Assembly: GCA_023974075.1 (NCBI GenBank)
Contig: CM043790.1
Coordinates: 2,490,086 to 2,554,085, forward strand
Direction: 5' to 3'
DNA length: 64,000 nt
Origin: Chaenocephalus aceratus
Lineage: Eukaryota; Chordata; Actinopteri; Perciformes; Channichthyidae
Shown here: one piece after another, positions 44,201 to 56,200 of the stretch
Position numbering within the stretch: position 1 is the first letter of the stretch
How the letters are laid out: the number at the start of each line of letters is the position of its first letter
Program-made: the position numbers and the translations under genes
The notes under the pieces: generated by a model
Database searches by the model: none
Told to the model about the DNA's origin: nothing
What the model saw: the letters and a program-made list of their open reading frames with translations, nothing else

Positions 44201-47200
44201 CCCTGGAGGTACTGTACAGCTCTCGTTGCCTTAAGAAGGCAGTCAAAATCCTCAAGGACCCACACCACCCGGGTAACGAGCACTTCGTACGGCTGCACTC
44301 AGGCAGGCGCTTCCGTACCATGTCTTCCCGGACAAACAGACTCAAATTCAGTTTCTTTCCCAGGGCCATATGTGCACTAAACGCTGCTAATATACGAGGG
44401 GAATTGTGCAATTTAATTAATTTATTATTTATTTATGTACATATTCCCTTTTTTTTAAGTCCATTTATTGTTTTTATTGTTTTGATAGTGTCTTGTTGTT
44501 TTTATATTGTCTTGTTGTTTTTATATTGTCTTGTTGTTTTTATATTGTCTTGTTGTTGCGTGTTGGCACCTTGAGTCTGTTGTAATTTCGTTGTACTTGT
44601 ACAATGACAAATAAAGTTCTATCTATCTATCTATCTATCTATCATACACGCTTAAGATAGATAGATATATCTATCTATCTTAAGCGTGTATGAGTGTGGG
44701 GACCAAAAGCCAGTCAGGGGCAGTGTGATGGGTCGATGCTGCTGAACTATAGGGCGTTTATCCATCAGGGCTCCACCCACTGTACCCATAGAGTCCAGTA
44801 GAGGGCAGAGCCTGTGTAATATAACGGGAGGTTACATATTGTAACCCTGAATATATAAGCACAGGCGGAGCCCTCTATCTAGGGGCCCTGTCTTTCCTAT
44901 GCCTCTCGCTGAAGAGGGTGTAGGATAACAGGATCTGGAGGCGTGGCCGCCTTATATACTGTGCCTGCGTTCACATTCAGGTAGACTCACCCTGATTGGC
45001 CAGTTACGTTTATGCAACTCAGTATGTGAATGCTCGCATAGCATGGTTAAGGGTAGAGTCCAGTAAAGATAAAAGATAAATATACTTTTTATTTTTTAAT
45101 ATGAGAAGTTAAGGTAAAAATGCACATTGTAATAAATATATATGCATACAGTGATGTATTGATATTAATAAGATATAAATGCTAAATTGCACATTTTTGA
45201 AGAGTTTGGCTGCTGATGGTGTAGTCCAATGTCTTTTGAGATAAACAGTCTGATGCTCTGTGGTCAATCTGGTGAATATAGTCTTAACTGAAGCTCCTCC
45301 TGTGACTGACCAGCGTTGGAGACCATTATCCAAGAGGACCCATACCTTCTGGTTTTTACAGTGTACTTGAATTTGATCCATCTAACGCACAGTTTGGTCG
45401 CTCTATGATATAATCATGAACAGAAATCATTATGAATGAATGAGTGTTCGGCCCTCTCACCAGAGTATAGTCGTGGCAGGTTGCTGACAGCAGCGAGGAG
45501 CTGACGGTGGCTGACAGAAACCTCTCTCATCCTCTCCAGAGACTTTACCCCCGCTGTGTTTCCATCAGACTCCAGTCCTGCTCTCTTCAGAGCCTGCGAC
45601 ACCTCCTTCAGCTCCCCCCGGGCACCCCGGAGCTGCTCCAGACCCCAGCCCACCCCCTCCAGGTACGACTGCACAATGGACTGGAAGGAAAGCAGCAGCA
45701 CAGTGGTTACTATTGATCCCCTCTGACTGACTAACAGCTCCCCTCTGACTGACTAAAGGCAACCATTTCTAAGTGCAACCATTTAGAGTACATATTAGGC
45801 GCATTCACACTGCGGTACTTTTCAGACAAAGGTTCATGCAAACTTAGTTCATGCGAACTCTTTAGTTCTCATGAACTAAGTACAGATCGCGTTCACACCG
45901 GAATAAGTCCCTGAGGGAGGATTAGGCAAATGAAGCCGCTGACGTCACTTCTTCTTCTTCTGCTTTGGGCTTAATGGCAGGCCGCAAACCACTTCACGGC
46001 GTATACTGCCGCCCAAAGTCCCCGGCCGGAAGTCCCCGGAGTTGGGGACTCGATTTACTCAGAAGGCTTCAGTAGAAGCTGCTGGGACTCCCAGCAGCTT
46101 CTACTGAAGCCTTCCGAGTAAATCACCAGAACGCCGACACCTCCTCATCTCCACCGCTCCCATGTTTTATTTTGTGCTGCCATAAGTTAGTCTCTCTGCG
46201 TTTCTGCGCTGGGCTAATGCTAATGCTAATGATGCTAATGTGAGGATAATAAAATGGCGGCTTCACAAAAGTTTTTGGGAGTTTTACGGGGCGTGGTTTG
46301 CAATCTGCCCAGCCAATCAGAAATATAGCTCTTTTCTCACAAAAGAGCCGCTCGAAAGTCCCTGCTCTCTAGCAGGGACTTTCGAGGGGGTAAAAAGGTT
46401 CGCATGAACTCATTTTAGTACCGGCTCTTTTTGGTGTGAACGCGATCATGAACTAAGTTCGCATGAACCTTTGTGGGAAAAGTACCGCAGTGTGAATGCA
46501 CCTATTGTGATCAACAAGTCTTCTAACTCATATGACCAAATGGGCCGATTGTTCAAGCCCTTATTACGACCAAATATATCGTTTGTTCAAGCGCTTAATA
46601 CGACCTATAATTACGTTTTAAAGTTTTCGGTCTCTAGTGCTCCCGTTGAATGCAAACATTACAGTTTATTCACAAATAACCCATTGACAAGCAACTGGAC
46701 ACTTCTAGAATTGTGTGAGTAACATTCTGTTTTTAGACTTCTCTGTTTCAGTGTGTGTACTCTGACTCCACTTCGAGCGATAGAACTATTAACAAAAGCA
46801 CTTATATACTAATAAAGGGCTGGCTTATCTAAAGCCAGTTGAGTAGCACTTGAAATGTTTTTGCTCTATGAAGCCTGATGTACTTATATGATTCTGTTTT
46901 CTTCAAGTTTGTATTTTGTTGGTCGAACGTACTTATTGTAAGTCGCTTTGGATAAAAGCGTCAGCTAAATGCAATGTAATGTAACCCTCTCTGTACAATC
47001 CTAAATTGTAAGATATTTTGGCCATTAAAACGCTTTTTGATTAGATTTCTAGCGAGAAGTGTATATTGTACTTTTAGAATCCATGTTCAGTCGATATGTA
47101 GGATGTAAAGTTACGGGTTGAAAACAGTATTTCCGGTCTCGACGTTTTCATAATAAAACCAATGATCAAATTATTTAACAGTGATATCTGCAGTACTCAT

Positions 47201-50200
47201 CAACTAAAAAACATCAGTTTATCCTTGTTAATTATATGACATTTATTGGTTTAAATTGTGTACAATGCTTTTGTGTTTTTCCCATAGGTTTTTCTCTTCG
47301 ATTCTGAGACACATTTCTTTTTTCAGAGGTTTTGATCACGCCACAATGCACGTCGGGATATGGTGTTTATGTGATATGAAATCGGAAAACGTTTAAAAGA
47401 AATAAAATAATACTTTTCTCTTTGGAAGTTATCACATAACGGCATTGTAATACACAGTTCGGCTGCATTAAATATTACACATCTGCCGTAGTTCTCTATT
47501 TATAGAGCCCTGATGAGAAGACTTCTGGACAAACTTGAAGAAATACCGCCAAAACTGAATACGTGACGTGGATCATAAATATATCAGCAATTAAACAACA
47601 TCTTACATTTCTTTTCACACAATACGTCTCCTTGCAGTATCAACACTAATTCGGCTGACTTTTATATTTAATCTAATTGGTAGATAGTCTGTATTTACAC
47701 CATAAGCTGATAGAAAGGGACTTTTTGTAGTTTTTAAAGATATTACTGATTTTCTGAACTACCTTTCCAACTCCTCATGCAGTTGACTGTTACAGGTATT
47801 CAATTCAATTCAAAACCTTTATTTATCCAGGTAAAATCCCATTGAGATCAATGATCTCTTTTTCAAGGGAAACCTGCAGCAGTAGGTTCCACAAGAAGAC
47901 ATAAAAACATAAACAACAGAACAATAAAAGGACATCATACAGCAAAATGTATAGGGATTACAATTTACATATTTAACCACATGTACAGGTACCAACAGCA
48001 TCTGATTTGGTAGCATCCAACCAAGCTTTAAAAACATGTAGTGGTACTAGCTTGGTAATTTTCCATTCTTTTTGCAGACTGTTCCATGTTAGTGGAGCTG
48101 CACATCTAAAAGCTTTCTTCCCTAAGACAGTCCTAGCACTTGGCACATTTAATAAAACCACAGCATGCGATCTCAGGCAATAAGTACTTTCAATTCGCTG
48201 AGAGATCAGGGAGCAGATATAAGATAATATGGCTTTGTAAATGAAAAAGTACCGGTGACTGAGCCTCCGTACAGTAAGTGATGGCAAAACCGCCTTGGTA
48301 TACAGGGTACAGTGATGCGTAAGTGCTTTATAATTTGTCAAAAATCTCAGTGCACTGTGATACGCAGCATCTAACTTGCTCAGGTAATTGGCAGGTGCAT
48401 TCATATATAACAAATCACCATAGTCCAGCACAGGTAAAAAGGTCACAGTGACTAGCCTTTTCCTGGCCTCAAGCGAGAAACAGGACTTATTTCTGTAAAA
48501 GAAACCTAGCCTAATCATCAGCTTTTTAAGCAGGTTATTTACATTGAATTTAAAAGTGAGACAATCATCAAGCCAGATACCCAGGTATTTGTAACAGGTA
48601 ACCACTTCAAGTTGTATTCCTTGCGTAGTTACAATATCCAAAGCAGTCTCCGGTGTATTTTTAGCTTTAGAAAAGAACATTACCTTGGTTTTATCCACAT
48701 TTAAAAGAAGCTTAAGCTCAGAGAGCTGAGCCTGAATAATGTTAAAAACAGCCTGTAATTTAACAACAGCCTCGTTAATCGAGGGACCTGCACAGTACAT
48801 AACGGTATCGTCCGCATCAAAATGTAAGATTGATCCTTCGACATTTTCACCTAAACTATTAATATAGATAGAGAATAATAGTGGACCTAAAACTGAACCT
48901 TGTGGTACACCATTAGTGATGTTTAACCACTCAGAAGACAGCCCACCAAACTGAACACATTGGGACCTTTCAGAGAGGTAGTTCACAAACCACCCCACTG
49001 CATGGCTGGATATGCCAATACTGACCAGCCTCTGCTTCAAAATGCGATGATAGACGGTATCAAAAGCTTTGAATAGGTCAACAAATAGAGCTGCACAACT
49101 CTGCTTATTATATAAAATACTCGTAATATCATTTACCACTTTCATTGTGGCAGTGATGGTGCTATGTTGCTTTCTGAAGCCTGACTGATGTTTAGACAGG
49201 ATGTCATTTGTACATAAAGACTCCTTTACCTGTTCACTCACAAGGCGTTCGAGCACCTTAGCCAGAACTGACAATTTAGAGATGGGTCTATAATTGTTTA
49301 ATAAGGTGGCCTCCCCTCCTTTCAGTAAAGGCAAGACATAAGCAGACTTCCATACTTTTGGAATTGTATTTGTGCTGAGGGAGAGGTTAAAAAGAGAAGT
49401 AAGAGGTGGAGCAATAAAATCTGCAGCTATCTTTAAAAAGAAAGGTTCTAAGTTGTCCGGGCCAGCCGGTTTCCTAGGATCTAGCTTAGATAAGGCTTCA
49501 TGAACAACATTGACAGTAAAAGGAGTAAAACTGAAAGGGTTTTCCAGACCACATTGTTCAGAGTCACGGATTGGGGTGTTCACAGAAGCAGAGTTAGTCA
49601 CAGAATCAAACATAGAACCGCAGGACACAAAATGCTCATTAAAGCAATTTAACATGGTTGCCCTATCCGATATAGTGCCAGATGCTGTGGTAAGGCATGG
49701 AGATAGCTCATTACGGATATCACCGGTGGATATCGATTGTATGGCTTTCCAGAATGTTCTAGTGTTGTTCAGGTTCTTTGTGGTAACTGACAGATAATAC
49801 TTAGATTTAGTACTTTTGACATTTGAAGTGAAGCTATTTCTTAGCTGCCTAAAACGCAGCCATTCTACCTCTACTTTTGTGTCCCTAATTGTGGCTACAA
49901 CACAGTGGTCACTCAGATCATTCGCAAATACTCCCACAGCTGAGTATTTATAGGGAATATTAGTTAGAATGAGATCAATTAGGGAGGATTTATTTTGGGA
50001 CTTAATATTAGGGCGAGTAGGACTGTCAACAATCTGAGTAACATTTAAAGAGATGCAAAGGTTTTTAAAATCCTCTGACACTGTAGTTAACCAGTCCCAG
50101 TTAAAATCTCCAAGTAGCACTATTTCCTTGTAGTCTAGTAGCGATAAAAGATTTGCTAGCGAAGACAAGGAGTCTTTGACAGCTGAGGGGGGTCTGTAAC

Positions 50201-53200
50201 AGCCCACGACCAAGACCTGTTGACCCTTTGCCACTTCTATATTTAAGGCTAAAAATTCAAATTGCTTACTGATAGATTTGGAAACTAATGTGGATACACT
50301 GAACTTATTCTTAACATAAATGGCAACGCCACCGCCTTTATTAGTCCGGTCGGTACGATACACATTATAACCATTTAAGGCAATGTCAGAGGCCAAAATA
50401 GATTTATTTAGCCATGTTTCTGATAAAACAATGATGTCAGCGTCAGTCGAGCTCGCAGAATCCACGATGTTCCTGGAGCAAAATCAGCACAGCCAGCAAA
50501 GGACAGACGAAAGCAGCAGCGTGGTATCCCCGGGGTGAAAGCAGGCCTCTGCAACAGCAGAACCAGGACAGGTGGAAAGCAGGCCCCAGCCGTGGTAAAA
50601 TCCTCCTCCGCACAGCAGCACACGCCCGGTGGAACCGAGTGAGCTAGATCTTCAGAGGGTGGACATGGATATCCTGGAAAATGTTTAGACGCAAAAGACC
50701 GAGCCTGGAGGTATCTAAAAAAGTGAGATTTTGGTATGTTGTGATCCGTACACAAGTGTGTAAAGGATGCAAAACTGCCGTCACTTAAAAGATCTTGAAA
50801 ATAGACCAAGCCACTTCCATGCCAAACAGCAAATGCCATGTCTAAACGGGATGGTGTAAAAAGGTGATTAGACATTATTGGCGAGAAACTGCATATGCTT
50901 TTCAGATTCATATGTTTCCTAAATTGACCCCAGATCTTAATATTCAGTTTTGGACCACTAAGTTTGAGTTAAACTCACTTACTTTAACATTCAATGGAAG
51001 GGGGGCAGTTAAAAATGAGATTGGGGAAACTGGGAGTGTGGACTCCAACTCCATTGTTGCCCATATTGGGCCCTCCTTGTCTGCAAATGTGGTAATCCAG
51101 TATGTGAGTTTAGCAATGTTAGCTGCCCAGTAATAAAAAAGAAATTAGGTAGACCCAAACCACCTTCAGATGTGACCCTATCCAGATTTGCCTTCTTTGT
51201 GCGTGCAGGCTTCTTATTCCATATAAACGCAGAGATAAGGCTGTCTAGTTGGGCAAAAAAGGATTTTGGGATGAAAATCGGAATCATCTGAAACAGGTAC
51301 AAATATCTGGGCAATATTGTCATTTTCACAGCGTTTATCCGCCCTGCTAGTGTGACAGGCAGCTTCGAACACCTATCTAGATCATTCTTGGTGCGTTCCA
51401 AGATAGATTTATAATTGTACTTAAAAATATCCTTAACCTCATTTTAACTAATGTTCCCCATAAATATTCATCTGTGGGAGTATTTGCAAATGATCTGAGC
51501 GATCACTGTGTTGTAGCCACAATTAGGGACACTAAGGTCCAAAAGGTTAAACCTTGCATTATCATCAAGAGAGACATAAAACATTTTGTGGAGCAGGGTT
51601 TTGTGCATGATCTGATTGGGGTAAAATCGATCTGTGTGTTGATGTAGAAACCGCATGGTCTTATTTTTATCTTGGTTTTATGGAGATCATTGATAGACAT
51701 GCACCCCTGCGTAAATTTAGAGTAAAGGGACGAGACAATCCTTGGTTTTCTGCTGAGCTGTCTAGTCTCCTTCATGAGAGAAACAAGGCCTGGGCAAAGG
51801 CTAGGCAATCAGGCTCAGAGGTAGAATGGCTGCGTTTTAGGCAGCTAAGGAATAGCTTCACTTCAAATGTCAAAAGTGCAAAGTTGAAGTACTATTTGTC
51901 AGTTACCACAGAAAACCTAAATAATCCTAGGAAATTTTGGAAAGCAATCAAATCGATATCAACCGGTGAGATCCGTAATGAGCTACCTCCGTGCCTTACC
52001 ACAGCATCTGGCACTATATCGGACAGGGCTACTATGCTAAATTGCTTTAATGAGCATTTTGTGTCCTGCGGTTCTATGTTTGATTCTGTGACTAACTCTG
52101 CTTCTGTGAACACCCCAATCCGTGACTCTGAACAATGTGGTCTGGAAAACCCTTTCAGTTTTACTCCTTTTACTGTCAATGTTGTTCATGAAGCCTTATC
52201 TAAGCTAGATCCTAGGAAACCAGCTGGCCCGGACAACTTAGAACCTTTCTTTTTAAAGATAGCTGCAGATTTTATTGCTCCACCTCTTACTTCTCTTTTT
52301 AACCTCTCCCTCAGCACAAATACAATTCCAAAAGTATGGAGGTCTGCTTATGTCTTGCCTTTACTGAAAGGAGGGGAGGCAACTATTTTAAATAACTATA
52401 GCCCAATCTCTAAATTGTCAGTTCTGGCTAAGGTGCTCGAACGCCTTGTGGAGTGAACAGGTAAGGGAGTTTTTATGTACAAATGACATCCTGTCAAAAC
52501 ATCAGTCAGGATTCAGAAAGAAACACAGCACCATCACTGCGACAATGAAAGTGGTAAATGACATTACTAGTATTTTAGATAATAAGCAGAGTTGTGCAGC
52601 TCTGTTTATTGACCTTTCCAAAGCGTTTGACACCGTTGATCATCGCATCTTAAAGCAGAGGCTACTCAGTATAGGCATATCCTGCCTTGCAGTGGGGTGG
52701 TTTGTGAACTACCTCTCTGAAAGGTCCCAATGTGTTCATTTTCTATGGACTGTCTTCTGAGTGGTTAAACATTTCTAATGGTGTACCACAAGGTTCTGTT
52801 TTAGGACCACTTTTATTCTCCATATATATCAACAGTTTAGGTGATAATGTGGATGAAGCTACTTTACATTTTTATGCGGATGACACTGTAATGTATTGTG
52901 CAGGTCCCTCCATTAAAGAGGCTGTTGTTAAATTACAGGCTGTTTTTAACACTATTCAGACTCAGCTCTCTGAATTAAAGCTTCTTTTAAATGTGGATAA
53001 AACCAAGATAATGCTCTTTTCAAAAGCAAAAAAGACACCAGAGCCTGTTTTAGATATTGTAACTACGCAAGGAACAAAACTTGAAGTTGTTGCCTGTTAC
53101 AAATACCTTGGTATCTGGCTTGATGATTGTCTTACTTTTAAACTTCAGGTCACTAATCTGCTTAAAAAGCTGAGGGTTAGGCTAGGTTTCTTCTACAGGA

Positions 53201-56200
53201 ACAAGTCCTGTTTCTCATTTGAAGCCAGGAAAAGGCTAGTCACTGTGACCATTTTACCTGTGCTGGACTATGGTGATTTGATATATATGAATGCACCTGC
53301 CCATTGCCTGGAAAAGTTAGATGCTGCGTATCACAGTGCTCTGAGATTTGTTACTAACTGTAAAGCACTTACTCATCACTGTACCCTGTATGCCAAGGCA
53401 GGTCTGCCTTCACTAACTGTATGGAGGCTCAGTCATTGGTACATGTTCATTTATAAAGCCATGTTGGGTAAACTACCTTTTTATATCTGCTCTCTGATCT
53501 CTCGACGAATTGAAAGTACGTATTGCCTGAGATCTCATGATGTTGTTTTATTAAATGTGCCAAGTGCCAGGGCTGTCTTAGGGAAGAAAGCTTTTAGATG
53601 TGCAGCTCCACTAAATTGGAACAGTCTGCAAACCTGTTTAAAACTGAGCACTTTGGTTCCCCTGCATCATTTTAAAACTCGGCTGGGTGACATGCTGTTT
53701 GATACTCATGGTACCTGTCACTGTAAATAGAGTTTTGTAAACTGTACCCTGTACATTATGTTGTATGTCATCCTTATAGTTGTTCTGTTGTTTTTATGTT
53801 ACATGTGTAACTAATGTCCTGCAGGTCACCCTTGAAAAAGAGATCTTTTGATCTCAAGGGGCTTCACCTGGTTAAATAAAGGCTACAAACAAACAAAAAC
53901 CGAGCCTGCTATCTCAATACCCAGGTAAGTACATTTTTCATTTTCAATCCTAAAGGGCAGATGACCATAATCCTCCAGCCTTGCCAAGTCATTGAGAGGA
54001 AATAGTAAAGATTTTGACAAGTTAATTTTGTAACCTGATATGTTCCCAAATGTCTTCAGCAAGGAGAGAACACATGGCATGCTTTCTATTGGGTCTGACA
54101 TTTGCAAGAGCAGGTCATCCGCATATAGAGATGTGTTATGCACTGTGTTGCCCCTGGAAACGCCCTTAATCCTATTGTCCGTTCTGATTGCAATTGCTAA
54201 GGGTTCAATAGCAATGTCGAATAAATAGGGTGACAGGCAGCATCCCTGCCTTGTTCCTCTGTAGAGCATAACATATTCGGAAATAAGACTGTTTGTTTTA
54301 ACAGCGGCTGTAGGAGCTAAGTATATTGTCTTAATCCATTTACAAAAAAACAGGTCCCAGTCCAAATGTTTCCAAGGCAGAAAAAAGATAGTTCCACTCA
54401 ATCCTATCAAACGCCTTTTCAGCATCAAGACTCAGGATAATTTCAGGCCGTACTGTGGATTTAGGAGACAATAATACATTAAATAAACCGGCGTACATTA
54501 AAAAAATGAATGTCGCCCAGAGATGAAACCTGTTTGGTCTTTATCAATAATGGTAGGAATAAAGGCTTCTAATCGCTGCGCAAGGACTTTAGTTAATATT
54601 TTATAATCACAGCAAAGAAGGCTGATTGGTCTATAGGAACTACACTGTGAGGGATCCTTGTCTTTTTTCAATATCACTGAAATTGTCGCTTGAGAGAGTG
54701 TTGGTGGCAATTTACCATTAACCAGTGATTCTTCATAAACTGATTTTAAAAACCGGCACAAGTTTTGAGGAATATTCCTTATAAAACTCGATGGGAAACC
54801 CATCCGGACCTGGTGCCTTCCCTGTACTAGACAGTCTGATTGCGCCTTCTATTACTCCAACCGTTAATGGCTGTTCTAAGGAGCACTGGGAGTCTGGTGA
54901 GATTTTGGGATATGTAAGGAATCCAGAAACGACTGAATTTCAGACGAGTTAACATCTACCTCTGATTGATATAAAGTAGAATAGTATTGCTTAAACTGTC
55001 ATTAATTATTTGGGGATTATGCGAAGTCGAATCGGCACCTGTATTGATCCTTGGGATCGTCTGTCCATCCGCCTGCTGCTTGAGCTGAAGTGCGAGGAGT
55101 CTCCCTGCTCTGTCCCCATGTTCATAGTAAACGTGTTTAGTTTTAAAAAAATGTTCAGCTCTCCACGTCGAAAGTGTGTTAAATTCAGATTGAAGCAGTA
55201 CTTTTTCTTTAAAAAGATCTGCCGTGGGCAAGAGAGCATACCGTCTATCAACATCTGCAATGCTGTGTGTCAGTTATTTAAGTTTCTTAGATTGCTCTTT
55301 ATTTTTATGTGCAGTGTATGAAATAGCCTGTCCCCTGATGTAAGCTTTTAGGGATTCCCATAGAACACTCCTCGAAATATCCCTGGTGTCATTCATTTCT
55401 AGAAAAAAGTCACTCTGGCCACTGAGGTAAGTATTAAAGTGTTCATATGAAAGCAAATGGGGGTCTAGACGCCAGCTGCATTGGGGTGCTATATTACCAG
55501 GAAACATCATATCCATTTGTACTGGACCATGGTCTGATAACACAATGCTGTGGTACTGGCTCCTGGGGATTAAGGGAAGTAATTGGTCATCTACAATGAA
55601 ATAATCAATCCTGGAATAGCTATGGTAGACAGGGGAGAAAAACGAAAATGGTTTAGTATTAGGATGTTTTGTCCGCCACGGGTCGGATCGTCCACAGGAG
55701 CGCAGGAAGGAGTTTATAGCTATCGCAGATGTTGACAGGGTACTATTAGGTCTAGGGTTGGATCTGTCAAGGTGGGCATGGAGAACGCAGTTAAAAAAGG
55801 TGGGGTGGGCTGAGAAGAAGTTTATGAAAAACTTTGTGTCATCCCAATTCGGTCCATAGATGTTAGCCAATATTAAAGGAGTATTAAACAACCTGCCAAC
55901 TGCAACAATATATCTACTATTGGGATCAGATATTATTTCAGAGAGTTCAAAAGGTATCCCCTTTCTAATTAAAATTGCTGTGCCCCTGGTTTTGTAATCA
56001 AAACGCGAGTGATACACTTGTCCAATCCAACTGCATCTTAGTCTCTTTTGGGAGTTAATATTCAGATGTGTTTCCTGCAGAAACATCACATCAGGCTTCA
56101 ATGATTTTAAATGGGCAAATATTTTACTGCATTCTCTTTCATCAGCTGGAATGTCAAAGGCCTAAATAATATGGTGAAACATATTATTTAGGCCTTTGAC

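Larger units (their letters stand above)
40605..45066 (+). mobile_element. DIRS-type tyrosine-recombinase retrotransposon with ITRs and internal complementary region
   Basis: The left end (40636-40815: CTACTGGACTCTATGGGTAC, CCATGCTATGCGAGCATTC, GCGGCCACGCCTCC) is repeated inverted at 44890-45066. An internal region at 44775-44835 (CATAGAGTCCAGTAGAGGGC, CCTGTGTAATATAAC) is complementary to the outer left end, as expected of a DIRS internal complementary region. Between them are Gag-like, RT, RNase H and recombinase sequences, all broken. A retroviral 3' end (41172-41752), a LINE 3' fragment (44075-44642) and a short LINE-tail insertion (about 43550-43605) are embedded. It lies in the exon 2-3 intron of exoc3l1. 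Confidence 0.85.

Noticed and set aside
49510..49797. 95-codon frame [15 protein letters not shown] and its twin at 51892-52179
   Set aside because: Antisense shadows of the two L2 ORFs.
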